Assembly (NCBI GenBank): GCA_030704615.1
Contig: CM060732.1
Span: 5,518,001 to 5,582,000, forward strand
Direction: 5' to 3'
Source of the DNA: Takakia lepidozioides
Lineage: Eukaryota; Streptophyta; Takakiopsida; Takakiales; Takakiaceae
Length of the DNA stretch: 64,000 nt
Position 1 is the first letter of the stretch. The number at the start of each line of letters is the position of its first letter. This document shows positions 43,985 to 56,100 of the stretch, in pieces. The position numbers were made by a program, and so were the translations under genes. The notes under the pieces were generated by a model. It had not been told where the DNA came from. It did no database searches and worked only from the letters and a program-made list of their open reading frames with translations.

Positions 43985-45949
43985 CAGCTATACCAAATGC
44001 AGGTGAAGCATGAAAGCAAATTGCAAGAAGTGAATGCACTACATACGGAATTGCAGACAGTGCATGACAGGATGGCCATACAATGTGCTACACTCACAAC
44101 TATGCTTGACCAAGCTACAATAGAAATAAACAGTCAAGCGGAAAGATGTACGAAGGCAGAGGCAGAGAATGTTGAGCAAGTGAAACTCATTGTCGATATG
44201 AAGAATACAATCTGTCGCAATGAGAATACTTTCAAGCAATACAGGCAGGTTGAAGCTGACCAAGAGAGGTACATCCTTGAGTTGCAACAAACACTCATGT
44301 CCAATAGAAATGAACTCTCTGTGGCTAACAAGGCTTGGAAGGAAGCCAATAATCTGGCTGCTGCCTATGCGAGTTTGGTTGAACCTCATGCAAAGCGCAT
44401 GGAGGCTTTTAAGCAGAAGATAGATGTGTACAGGCTCACAGAGGAGCAGACTCTCAGGGGTGCCACAAGCAACTTGGTGGATAACCACCTTATGCAGGTC
44501 TGGTTAGCACAAGGGCCAATGGAGGGCAAAGCACCACGAAAGCTCACCCAAAGAGAGATGAATGAGCTCAGACTGCAAGTGCAGAACATTGCCACAACTA
44601 CTATAGACAATGTCTATAGTAGGATAGCGGAGTTATAGGAGGATGTAGATGGCCGACAGACTCAAGTGGAGGACCTCACTTCAAATATCGACAAAAGAGT
44701 TTGTATACCTGAGGAACAGCTAATGGCTTCTCATTTACAAGCAAGAACTTTAGCTTTTCAGTCTTCTTCACATGGGGTGCAGGAGATGCCAATGGTACAA
44801 GAGCCAGTGTCACCAACACCACAACTAGTCACTGTGCCAGTAGTTGACCCTGTTGTTACTACAGCCACACCACAGCCACCACAGCCTGAGGTATGGGGGA
44901 ATGCTGCTTTTAACCCACCTAAAACTCCAGCTGCAAGGGAGTACAGTCGGGCTATGATTATGCCCTTCAACCAAATTCCCATTGTGTTGGATTTGGCTTG
45001 GAAAGAATTTAGTCCTCCGCAGTCATTGACACATTACTATCAAATCATGCGCATTTGGCTGCCAGTGGCCACTAGGACTAAAGTTCTTCCGAACAATCGA
45101 CCAATTGATGATCATCACTTTGCGCAGTACTGGCATGAGACAAGTACCATGTTGAAGGAATTAATTACCTTCCAAGTTGTACATGGATTCATTTATACCA
45201 AGACCAAAGAGATAGCAAGTATTGTCATGGGCTGCGGGTTATACTACGCTGCTTGTTTTCTGGTACGTTATCACATTGAGCAACAGAAGATGCAAACGCG
45301 CTTTCTGAATTATTCCAGTGGGGATCATTGGGTCTTACCTTCAGTGCCACATCATATGTACCTATATGAGGCAAAAGTTATGATGCAAAAGGATTCTCAG
45401 ATTCGTTCATGGTTTCATGCGGCCTGGAACAATTTGTCAACACAGAAATTCGGGCCTGACGATATTTTCTTTAAGGGACATGAGGCATGGAAATATTTGC
45501 ACAATTCACAAGTCATTAGTACACCACTCACCTGGATAGACAAAGAGCTCAGGGTCTTCACCAATTTTGCAATTCAGCGCTTACAACAAGTTTTACAATT
45601 TAAACTTCCAGACATGGTGGGACAACATTGTATGCCCCAGAGAATTCCAGTTAAAGTTCGACAGTTAAAACACCTCAGGGGGGACGAGGATTCTGATACA
45701 ACTGTTTCTTCAACGGACTCTTTTGACATGGCAGAGGACTATGCAATTCAGATGGCAGAGAAGAAGCGAAGGGGGTCTCCTATGCCTGAAAGATTACCTC
45801 GATATCCAGAGGGACTGACATATCCAGGTAGTGTTCAATCATCTCCCTCAACCAGTGACAGAACACGGACTCGCACACGGAGTCCTTCACGAGACTCTCA
45901 ACGTCACAAGGGTGCTTGCTCACAAAGGTTTACAAATCCCAAACAGTAA
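43900..45949 (+). pseudogene. Element B 3' sense ORF: coiled coil plus globular domain and SR-like tail
   Basis: One frame from about 43900 to 45949, interrupted only by TAG at 44636-44638, where CAG (Gln) would fit. The N-terminal 210 residues are heptad-rich (QLHEAHKQQLYQMQVKHESKLQEV) and should form a long coiled coil. A Pro-rich linker follows. Next is a globular domain of about 250 residues (HYYQIMRIWLPVATRTKVLP, FFKGHEAWKYLHNSQVIS). The C-terminus is basic and SR-like (RTRTRTRSPSRDSQRHKG). I recognise no family. It lies between the antisense ORF and the polypurine tract, where envelope-like or accessory ORFs sit in some gypsy elements, but no signal peptide or membrane segment is visible. 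Confidence 0.75.
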
Positions 45950-45970
45950 ACCGTGAGGACACGACTTTTT

Positions 45971-45987
45971 GAGAGGGGAAGGGGTAA
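45971..45987 (+). other. Polypurine tract of element B
   Basis: GAGAGGGGAAGGGGTAA directly before the 3' LTR (TGTTAG at 45988). This is the normal plus-strand primer site. Confidence 0.92.
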
Positions 45988-46984
45988 TGTTAGAGGACTG
46001 TCTGGGACTTAGGCACTTTTACGGGATCTGTGGGGTACCCTTAATTTTTGCACAGACTGAGACCAACAGGAGCCTTAGGGGTGACAGCAGCGCACTTTAG
46101 GAGGGGGTTACACAGCCCATCACAGTCCGACACAGCCCGTCACAGCCAACATAGCTCGTCACAGTCCAACACAGCCCGTCACAGTCCGACACAGCCGACA
46201 CAGCCGACACAGCCAGTCATAGTCAACACATCCCGTCACAGCCACACAGCCAGTCACAGCCCGACACAGCCCAACACAGTCGCACAGCCAGTCACAGCCC
46301 ATCACAGTTTCACACAGCCAGTCACAGCTGTCACGACCATAGGGAACGGATAGCAGGACAAGGAACGACTGTGGGGAACAACATCTGCGAATGGAACATG
46401 TTAGTTCACGGATGACGGTTAGTGGTTAGAACAACGGGTAGGAAGATAAAGCCAGGAGCAAAGACTAGAAAATGATCAATTCTGGGGGAGCACTTCTTGG
46501 GGGGGACTTCGGACATCACTGGGGAAAATGAGGCAGAGAGCGCATCTCTGAGCAGAAAGAGGGAGAGCACGGAGGAGGAGGAGGACGATCTGTTGATGCT
46601 TGATGAATGCAAGCAGTAGAGTTGTAATGTAGAACAGATTAGAGACTCCATGGCTTCAGCCTGATACTTGATAGATATTAATCTTATACATACTTCATAC
46701 TCACACTGTGTAGAGAGATCTGAGTGAAGCAGTGGAATGAATGGATGAGTTGATGGAATCCGATAGATTGCTGAAGCAAACTGATACTTAATTACCAACA
46801 GTAAGGTAACTAGCTAACATGAATACGAGAAGGAAAACAAATAGGAAACACCCCCATGATACACTAGCTGTAGGTCATGACTGATTGTTCTGAGCGGGCT
46901 GAGTGCTTAGAGATTTCCAACTCTTCTATCTTGGAGTTTCCGCCTCGGATAGCGAAGGGATGGGTGAGTAAAAGCCGCGCGACA
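45988..46984 (+). repeat. 3' LTR of element B
   Basis: Near-identical to 22967-23965, with the CACAGCC sub-array at about 46111-46334. It ends GCCGCGCGACA, followed by the GGGTC duplication at 46985-46989. Confidence 0.93.
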
Positions 46985-47565
46985 GGGTCACAGCCCCAAA
47001 GGCCACAGCCCCTCACAGCCTGTCACAGCCCCACAGGCCACAGGGCACAGCCTGCCACAGCCCCTCACAGCCCCACAGGCAACAGGGCACAGCCCACCAC
47101 AGCCTGTCACAGCCCATCACAGCCTATCACAGCCCCACAGGCCACAAGGCACAACCTGTCACAGCCCCCCACAGCCTGTCACAGCCCCTCACAGCCCGTC
47201 ACAACCCCACAGGCCACTGGGCATAGCTTGTCACAGCCCGCCACAGCCTGTCACAGCCCCTCACAGCCCATCACAGCGTGTTATAGCTCGCCACAGCCTG
47301 TCACAGCCCCTCATAGCCCATCACAGCCCCACAGGCCACAAGGCACAGCCTGTCACAGCCCCACAGGCCACTGGGCACAATCTGTCACAGCCCGTCACAG
47401 CCCGTCACAGCCCCACAGGCCACATGGCACAGCCTATCACAGCCCCTCACAGCCCCACGGGCCACAGGGAACAGCCTGTCACAGCCCCTCACAGCCCCAC
47501 AGGCCACAGGGCACAGCCTGTCACAACCCCTCACAGCCCGTCACAACCCGTCACAACCCGATCCA
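46985..47565. repeat. CACAGCC minisatellite, right flank of element B
   Basis: Continuation of the array cut at 22966, with units such as CACAGCCCGT and CACAGCCCCACAGGC. It starts with the GGGTC target copy and fades near 47565. Confidence 0.85.
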
Positions 47566-48760
47566 TGGCCACTCATGGCAGTTTAGCCATTTCTCCAAGG
47601 GGTTTAGCCATGCCAAACTAGGGTTTGTGTCTCTTGGACTCTAGGCTTCTTTGCACCGAGCTATGGCGGCTGTAAAGAAATCAGCAAGGTATTCTTGCTC
47701 TTTCGGCTCCACACACCACCCATAGTAGCCCTAAGCCATGAGGAAGATGGTTGCCACAAACCAAGCCTTCTTTCTCACTTAGACTCCCCAAACACGCCAC
47801 TAAACTCAATGGCAAACAACCAAGCCTTGCTGGTTTCCAGCCCTTGTGAGTACTCATCCAAGCGTTTTCCTTGGCCATAGCATCTGTTTTAGAGCCTATT
47901 CCAGCCCCCTATATCTGCCACTTCAAGAGCCATGCTCTATCTAGGCTTGAGGTTGAAACCCCAACTAAGAACACGCTCTACGAGTGTCGGACTGTCACAT
48001 AAGAGCAGATCAGCCCCTTACCTTCTCTTCTAGTTCTCTAAAGCTTGAAAGTACAAGCCTTCAACAGGCTGAAAGCATGTTCCATACATGCATTGCTCTC
48101 ACATAAGGGAAGTCAGCCCTTCCCTCTTCCTTGCTTGCCCTCCAAGCTTGAAGATGGAAGCTTCAATGAGCTGAATACATGCTCCACACATGCAACCTCT
48201 TCACACAAGAGGTATCAGCCCCCTATCTTGGCTCCTTAGCTCCTTGATGCTCTCTAAGACAAGACTAAGCACTCCACAGCCCTTGCCAAGCTCCTGAAAC
48301 CCTAAGGCTTACATTTCCAGCCACAAGACACTCCTTTTGTGGTGCAAGAGCTCTTCTTCCAAGCTCTGAAACCCTTGGTGCACATTCCATGGCCTTGTCG
48401 CACCTCTTAGCTCCTGTTCCAGCCCTGCTCTTGCCATGACAAGAGCCCTCTCAATGCTGAAGCTCGAGATCGAAACCCAATCTCAACATACTCCACAAAG
48501 TGCACTAATTTGCCCCAAGCCAAATCAGCCCTTTCGCTTGGTCTTGCAATCATGCAACATGGTGCTTTCATCTCTGAAGCTGAAGATCGAATGCCAAAGT
48601 CTACCACCTCGTAACCCACATCGCCTCCGCTTCTAACAACCAAGAGCTTCACGGTGCTCCTTGCATAACAACTTGGTTTCTCTCATTCTCAAGCAAAAAC
48701 CACAAGTGCTACAACTAACTCGTATCTGGCACTCACAGATACGAGCTCATCTTTCTCGAG
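47566..48760. repeat. Degenerate tandem repeats, no gene
   Basis: Loose repeats of about 110-120 bp built around a GCTTGAAG...CATGCTCCACACATGC...AGGTATCAGCCCC theme (about 47900-48420). An inverted repeat, CTCGTATCTG/CAGATACGAG, lies at 48719-48745. ORFs here are short and unsupported. Confidence 0.5.
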
Positions 48761-49090
48761 TGATAAAGATGAAGAATACAAGCACAAGCTCATGTGAGCT
48801 CACAAAGCTGAAGCATAAACTCATGCATATATAACCTCATCACTCAAATACAAATCAAGCCAAGTGCACCCCCACGCCATGGGGAATCCACACTACGGCG
48901 CCATAGCTAGGCGCGGTGAGGCTCAACTCGAGAAAGATGAGCCCACCGCGATCTGCCGTGAAGATAACAACGCCAGGTGCCCAAACATGTATTGGCCCCT
49001 GGATTGACACTTGGGTCAATCCCAAATGTCAATATATAAAAGCTAGCTATTTCCTAGCTAACTTCACACTAGTGGTAAAATAACTTGACA
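48761..49090. repeat. Second copy of the S repeat (LTR-like)
   Basis: TGATAAAGATGAAG...AATAACTTGACA, 330 bp, closely matches 4005-4333 in the same orientation, including the TATATAAAAGC box. Flanks differ on both sides. It could be an LTR or solo-LTR fragment. No PBS or polypurine tract adjoins it. Confidence 0.65.
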
Positions 49091-50633
49091 CATTTAATGC
49101 CAAAATTGCCCCAAAAATAGTACCTTCATTCTCTCTTTCTCTGTTTTTTTCACTTCTTCTTTTCCTGCCATCTTTTAGTATGAGATCCATGGGAGACTCA
49201 ATTGTCCTCATAGAAGTATTCCCTTATGAGGATAAGATATTTCAGTGAGAGCAAAAAGGATATGAGGAAATACAACTCATTGTCTTCCTTGGGGAGAGAA
49301 TCAGCTTGCGATGGCTCGTAGACGTACTCACACATGCATAAAACTATTCATCCAGATATTTCTTTCATTCATAGGTATGGATGAAATATTCCCATTACAC
49401 CTGTCTTGATCTAATTCGAAACTTAATCGCAAGTATTGATGCTAAGCATCAAAACCCTTTGCGTATTCCTGCCTTAGAAAGGTAGGGCCAATACAACCAT
49501 GATGAAAACATGATGATGAACTGGATGGCTGGGTATTATACCCCTCTGACTCCACCAAAAACTACTGACCACTTCATCCGTCGTGATTACTTTCCATCCT
49601 CCAACATGCTTTCCCAAAAATCTATCTTCCCTCCTTAGATCCTGCTCCACATCATCACCTGTACCCTGGGTGTCGCCGACTCAATGAAAGTATCATCTAC
49701 TTCCGGGCGCTCATCTATTCCTTAGGCTTATTTCATCCAAGCAGGTTACGGTCATTTCATCCCTTGTCTTGCAAACTTACCGACATCCTACCGAAATGTT
49801 TGTCACTTGCTTTTATGCTACAGTCTCTTCAAGACTCGATTGCTTGAAGCCCAATTGAGAGCAGCCTTTACTACTGCCTTGCCTTGCCGAGGCCTGTTTC
49901 GAGAAACAAAGGGCTACCACCTTCTATTGGGAAGGTGGACACCTTATGGGAATAACTCGGGCAACTGGGAACCTCCCACTGAAAGTCCCCAAGTATCCAA
50001 TCACCCATTAAATAACGGGTTGATCTAGGATCCCTTTCTATAGGCGGGTTGGCTATAGTGGGTGACATCCAATATACACCTATGTGGATTTGAACTCAGG
50101 ACCACTTGTTCAGCAGCCTCAAGTGGGTAATGCCAATCTAATCATCAACAATAACATATGAATGAACTGCAAACAATGGAAGACTCGTGGCTACTCACAA
50201 CTCCAACATTCAACCACTGCAGAACAGTCTTGAGATTCCTCGAGCAATGCAAACCTCCGATAGCAAGACTTGTAGTTGAATGGACAAATCTTGATAAATT
50301 GTGCAAGTAAATGCAGGGCAAAGTACAAGGTGGTGTGTGGTTTCTCATTGTATTTTCCCTCGAGACTTTCACAGCTTTAGGCATGATTGATGCATATCTC
50401 TTGACGCAACTCCTTTCATGTCTTCCTAACTGAGTCTACGAGATGATCTCCAACAAGGTTTTGATTCTAGGAAAATTCACACCTCCCCATTTTCTTCACA
50501 TCACCAATGCAGACTTCCATGCGTTTTGAAACTGAACGCATGGAAAGAAGGTAACTGAATGCGTCATCACCCCTTGACAAGCGCAGGTGAGGATGAGCAC
50601 AAAAAGAGGCCACAAATCAGGTCAAAGTCTGCT
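49091..50633. other. Intergenic stretch without a recognisable gene
   Basis: No ORF above background. A pol III B-box-like GAGTTCAAATCC on the minus strand at 50086-50097 may mark another SINE. Nothing else could be supported. Confidence 0.5.
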
Positions 50634-53499
50634 TTACTCAGCAGAAAGCAACCGCCGCTTGTAGCGAACCATGACCTTGCCTTTCACACCAACCACCATG
50701 GCATTCCAGTCAATGTCTGGGAAGGGTGATATCAGCTCCATCTCAAATTTGCGGAGCAAAATACTCCAGATTGTCTTGACCTGCCTCAGTCCAACAACCA
50801 TCCAAATCTTTAAAGAGTCCCAAACTATTACCACTTCAAGAGCTTCAGTATGACCCAGTGAGGCAAGCTCTCCAGAGAAAGCCCCCAGAGTCCGGGCTCT
50901 CAATTACTTGAATGAGTCTCCTGGGTGACTACATAAAGAATCTAGACTCCTAAACATGTAATTTATGCAAAAATGCAAATTTATGTCAGATATCAGAAGA
51001 TGGTCGAGTCACTTCCCATCCCCTTTCCGCCCCTTACCCTCATTTCCCCCTCCTCGACAAAGTGTTCCCAAGGCTAACCTGCATGTAAGCAAATGTCTCC
51101 CCCAGGCATCCGTGTCGGCCTCCACCAAAGGAGATGTAAGAAAAGGGCCCAGCCTTATTGTCTTCTTCCCTACCTGGTGCAAACCGGTCTGGGTCAAATT
51201 TGTCAGGATTCTTATACACATGGGGTAAACGATTGGCAAATGCCGGTGATGTGGCCACAATGTGGCCCTTGGGGATTGTGTATTCCTTCCCTTCCCGTGT
51301 CTTCACAGAAAAGTCGCTGTGGCAGTAACGGAGAAGCATGATCAAGGGCGGGTGCAGCCGTAGGGCCTCTTTCATCGATCGATGGAGAACGTCCATCTCT
51401 GATAACACATCGTAGTTAAGTTTGTTGCCATGGCGATGCATCACCTCTTTCTGCTCGTCCAAGGCTGGGGGCATGTACTGCTTGCAACTGAACACATAAT
51501 TTTCAAATCTGTGTCACATTATCCAGATCCTCCAAACAGGAACTCACCATCTATGAAGGGCAACACTATCTGTTACTTCTTGGTCCTAGCATCAAACATT
51601 CATATTCTGCCTTATTTGCCAACTGATCGGATAACATCTTAACTCGAATTTCGGATATCTTGACATCATTCCTCATCCACAGTCCGTATAGTCATATGAT
51701 GAGATTGATGAACACAGCTTTGCATATCAGATGATTCCCAAAGATTTAAGTCCCACCTGAGGAGGTAGGCTCCTGTCCAAGTGGAGGTGATGGAGCTGGT
51801 ATGCTGACCAGCGAAAAGGGCTGCAATCAACAAGCCTGTGCACTCGCCCTCTGTCGTATACCTCCCCAGAGATCGATACTTGGAATCGATGAAGGCTTGC
51901 AGCATGTCAGCTTCTATCTTCCCTGATGCTTTCCGGTTTCTTATGATGGTCCCAAAAACATCTGCGAGCTCCTTCCGTGCCCTGGCCAAGATTCAAAAGT
52001 TGTTGGATACTTTCTTGCAAAACTCCTTACTAGAATGGCTAACAATATGGCCCACTAGCTCAATTCAGCACCTTCCAGCATGCTCACTACTTACCCCTCC
52101 CCTTCATTTCAAACCCAGCACATAATCCTTATTCAGGAGTCCCTGATGAGAGCTTGGTCAATAGCACCTGCAGAGAAGCCCAGTAACCAGTAGCTAAAGA
52201 GCTTCCTCGTAATCAGGGCAGCACATATAACAGAGCAACGCCAGAAAAAACTCTGACTTACCATCCTCAGAAAGGATGGCCATTGTGAAATCGTGCCAGG
52301 ATTCTGATGCTTGTCCGTGCTTTGTCTCCCACATCTTTTATCAACCCTATATTGCTTGAAAGGCCATGACTCTCTATCCCACTTTCTCATCTCAGGAGAC
52401 CCCAAACAACAGCTGGGGCAGAAGCACCCTACCAGTGGATCAGTGAAATACCAACCTGTCCCGGCGCTTATGGGCAGGGATGGGGAGGTACGGAAACACA
52501 ACGCTGATTGGCAGCATGCCATTGTCGAGGTCATGAAACAAATTGCTGACATTTTCAAACAATTGGTTCCGTACTTCCTGACCGAGGAGACATCGACTGG
52601 CAGTAAGAATGATAAGATGCTCCAGCTCTGCCTTTAGATCGACTTCTCCCTCTTCACCCCAGTTTGTGAAGAACAGCTGCAATAAAACAACCCAGCCCAG
52701 AAGAAAACGCAAGACAGGGTCAAGCTTCAACACTGAGGTATGAGTCCCTCGCGCCAACTGAAGCACACAGTTATACACGTGTTTGCATCCAAGCAGCTTA
52801 CTGGGGCCAGAGTCTCTATCCAGTGTAGGAAGGCCAGACATAACTTGGCACCCAATGCTCCTTTAAATTAAAATCTAATACCAGTAGATAAGGGGGAGCA
52901 GACCTCAGCCTCCTCGACCATGAACTCCACATAACTCTTCAGGCGCTTCACTGTGAGAGCTTCAGTAAAGAAACGAAACTGCTCCATGCGAATTGAGTAA
53001 TCCACATCAAACACGACCCCTGGACCGAATGTAGGCACATTGAACTGATACACCTGCGGAACAAACGAAAACCAATCAGAATTCCACACATCAAATGGCT
53101 TTGATGACCAACGACCAAAGAAACCCGTATGCAGAAATTAAAGAAGCCACGCACTCGCACCTCTTTTTGGCTCAACTCTGCTTCCTGAGCCTTGAAGAAA
53201 TGTGTAGAAACCTCTGGTCCGATTAGAAATGTGATGTTGCGTGTAAGAACCTTCACGGTAAAAACACTTCCCAGCCGATCATACTCCTCCCGCAGCATCA
53301 GCATTGGCCCCTTTATGAACTTCCATAAACCCCCAATGATCGGGATTGTCGCCACAACAGGAGGCAGCAATTTCGACTGAGTCGGACGAAATAACACCAC
53401 CAGAGAGATCAAAATGGCCACTATCAACGACCCTCCCAGCAGCAATTGTTTCTGACCCACAAATACATCTTCCCCTGCCACACCCCCCTCTACCTCCAT
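50634..53499 (-). CDS. CYP51: Sterol 14-alpha demethylase (CYP51), 6 exons
   Basis: Exons 53161-53499, 52904-53053, 52456-52676, 51757-51981, 51079-51487 and 50634-50780 have GT-AG borders and matching phases, giving 496 residues, the normal length. N-terminal membrane anchor LLLGGSLIVAILISLVVLF. CYP51 signatures: B-C region YQFNVPTFGPGVVFDVDYS, HDLDNGMLPISVVFPYLP, I-helix FAGQHTSSITSTWTG (about 293), K-helix EALR (352-355), haem loop FGGGRHGCLG with Cys 439, and C-terminal DWNAMVVGVKGKVMVRYKR. The enzyme sits on the endoplasmic reticulum and removes the 14-alpha methyl group of obtusifoliol-type sterol precursors with NADPH-P450 reductase. Sequence is of the green-lineage CYP51G type. It appears intact and is the clearest host gene here, beside dense transposon DNA. 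Confidence 0.96.
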
Positions 53500-53708
53500 A
53501 GCTTCAACACTTCCTCCACTCCACACAGCGACCCTACTAAAAGACTCAGCTTGTGGAGAAGATGCTGTCAGGCTGTCCCTGCAAGCATTCTTGAAACCCA
53601 CATTCACCGCACCAACGCTACACAGTTACCACTGACCCACACCTTGGTTATCTATGGCGTCCCGTTTGCACCTGTGGCAGGACTGCACTTCTCACGTGTG
53701 AGGGGCGG

Positions 53709-54056
53709 GTGAGGAGTTCTGACGCGGGCCAAGTCCCCAAGTGTGGCCTGGATGCACTTAATCGACTTGGCAGATTTAACAGACTTTACAGACCCCTCAA
53801 TTCCCACTACAGCATTAACTCTTCCCTTTATGCTGATGACACTGCTCTCAATAGTTCTTCCTCTAATGTGGATAGGACTCTAGCTGCCCTTTCCTCCTTC
53901 TCTGACGCTTTTGGGCTAAGTATCAACTGGAGAAAGTCGAAAGGAATCAAATTGAAACTCAGGGACCCTGCTGGTGCTGCTCCATCTGAAAATTACCTAC
54001 TACTAGAATCAAAGTTAAGTCAATGTAGCCTCAAACCTTACAAAGAACAAAATTAA
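53709..54056 (+). pseudogene. LINE reverse transcriptase fragment
   Basis: SLYADDTALNSSSS...LAALSSFSDAFGLSINWRKS carries the YADD motif and following helix of non-LTR retrotransposon RTs. The flanks lack the rest of the enzyme, so this is a 5'- and 3'-truncated relic. Confidence 0.8.
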
Positions 54057-55206
54057 ATATTCAGTAGAATGATGTTTAACTTGTGCATATTCAATGATGT
54101 ATGATTTAACGCAAATAGAGTGCACCCCTCCGCCCTCCCTTTACCTTTATTTTTACTCAAGGCAACCTTTCCACTTGCATCCATAGTCTGCTTGACACGT
54201 GTCTTTCAAAAATACCTCCAGCCTATGAGTAATTCTAAATAAAATGTAATTAGAGCCTTTAACCTCTACCCTATATTCGTTTAAATGCTCCCGCCTATAT
54301 TTCTCATACCCTATATTACTCTTAAAAATGTTCTAATGTTTACTTGTAGAGAATTTATGGCACCCTATATTTTTTTGCACGTTCGGTGGTAATTTTTGGA
54401 AGTGGATCCCCCTAGTAAAAAACCCAAGATAAGGTTCAAAAGATACGCCATGGCGTAGTAGATTGTTTTGCGGTGATCTGGAGTGCCATACGAGAGGTTA
54501 GGAGCTCTCAAAGGGGAAGAAAGCATACTAAAGGGAGAGATGGCAGGAGAGCTCGCCGCCGGCGAGTTAGTCGTGGGAAGAATAGCGGCACCGGAGGGCA
54601 AAAAAGACAAGAAAACTATAATAATGGCGGAACCCTAGTAGGATAGTCATGGCTAAAATCGTAGCTAGATCACAAAGAGTAGTGGGGGGGGGGGGGGGGC
54701 TCCGTGATGTAGTACCTTCTACAAGTTCATTGGTGAAACATAACACCAAAGAAAATGACTTAGTGCCTCCACTGCCTCCAGTTTAGGGTTCAAATAATGT
54801 TGACTCTGCTGCCACGGACTCCTCTAAAATAGCCATGTTGGTTGTCTCACGAAATGTGTGCTTTGAAGCACGCAATTGTGGAGACAACAAACACCCAGGC
54901 AAAAGAGAGTTTTTTCAAAAGAAACCACATCAACTTCCAACTTGAGAGTTTTTTCAATGAAAGAATGCATGAGCTGAGCCCTTCATAGCTACACTCAACC
55001 TGTGAACAGTGAACATACTACATAGAATCAAACAAAGCCAAAAAATATATATTTCACAAACATGACCTCGATACCTTCCCTCCGTGTGGTTGGCTTTTTC
55101 AAGTGTGTACCAGGGATAATGGCCCAGCAGACGCACGTTTTTCAATTGGAACCATTCATGGCCTACCAGAACCATTCACCCTAAATAACAATAATAATAA
55201 AAACGG
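54057..55206. other. Intergenic stretch without a recognisable gene
   Basis: AT-rich spacer with an 18-base G run at 54684-54701. No ORF is supported. Confidence 0.5.
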
Positions 55207-55361
55207 GATATAAAGCATTTGGGTTGCCGGAGAAAATGTGTGCATTGACGCACTCACTTTTTCCAACCCATATATATATATATATATATATATTAAAAAT
55301 GGACTGAAAAAAAGGTATGCGTCATCGCACGCATTTTTTCTAACAACCCAAACGCTATATC
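55207..55361. mobile_element. MITE-like foldback around a (TA)n tract
   Basis: Arms of about 45 bp are inverted copies. The left reads GATATAAAGCATTTGGGTTG and later TGACGCA. The right, read on the minus strand, gives GATATAGCGTTTGGGTTG and later TGACGCA. The loop is a (TA)n tract (55268-55293). Size and structure suit a small non-autonomous DNA element. A target duplication is not clear. Confidence 0.65.
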
Positions 55362-56100
55362 GTCTCTGTATCGTCTCAGTCAGACTTATGACCACTATCT
55401 CTACAATTTATCCCCACCTCTCCCCCCCCCCACCAGAAGAATCTCTCCCCCCTCAAACTGCCCACCCCTTATGCCCCCCCTCTCTACTTTTACATATTGC
55501 TATTGGCTCATCACTAACCCAGCTCTGCCTCTCTGTGTTGCAGCAAAAGCCCAAGAAGTACCAGGCCCCCACGAAGTTGACAGGCTCCGGGAAGTTACCT
55601 CCCAGCCTCACATCCAACCGCCATGCCCACGAACCAACAACAGACTTCATGATAGACTGCTCTGGTTGGATCAGTCTACTGTACATTGGACAATGCAGTA
55701 ATTTAGCTCATAGCCACTGCTGTCTTCCCAAAAAGTACTATCCTTATTCTCCTCCCCTCCCTGCTAATCCATACACTATGTGCTATATCAATATTTGTAG
55801 GTATACATATATTCTTAAGGAGTCTTTAGTTTGTAGAATTCACTGCTCCCATGACCCAAACAAGAAGCAGGCTGTATGCCCCATACCAATGTTAATTTTG
55901 TACTCTGCCATGATACACCATACTACATCCCCTCATATGATTGCCACACACAACGACCCCAGGGCTGGGCTCTTACTCATGATTCCCCTAGAAAGCTTAT
56001 ACACCACAACAATTTCTTACACACTATTTGGATCTCACTGGTTATCATGGGGCACTTCCCCCCTTCGGCACCATTACTCTTATCACCAACCACCAAGGGA
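55362..56100. other. Intergenic stretch without a recognisable gene
   Basis: A long plus-strand frame crosses it (with 55238-56176), but it is Pro/Ser/His-rich without domain similarity. Regarded as chance. Confidence 0.4.

Larger units (their letters stand above)
22967..46984 (+). mobile_element. Element B, full-length Tat-like Ty3/gypsy retrotransposon with nested T2
   Basis: It has paired LTRs (22967-23965 and 45988-46984), a GGGTC target duplication, a PBS and a polypurine tract. Gag, protease, RT, RNase H and integrase lie in gypsy order. Behind integrase are an antisense ORF and then a long sense ORF. Antisense ORFs at this place are known in Tat-lineage plant elements such as Grande and RIRE2. 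Total span is 24018 bp. Without T2 and one 9-bp target copy, the element is 12966 bp. The pol frame carries several stops and shifts, so B is structurally complete but coding-dead. Confidence 0.93.
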
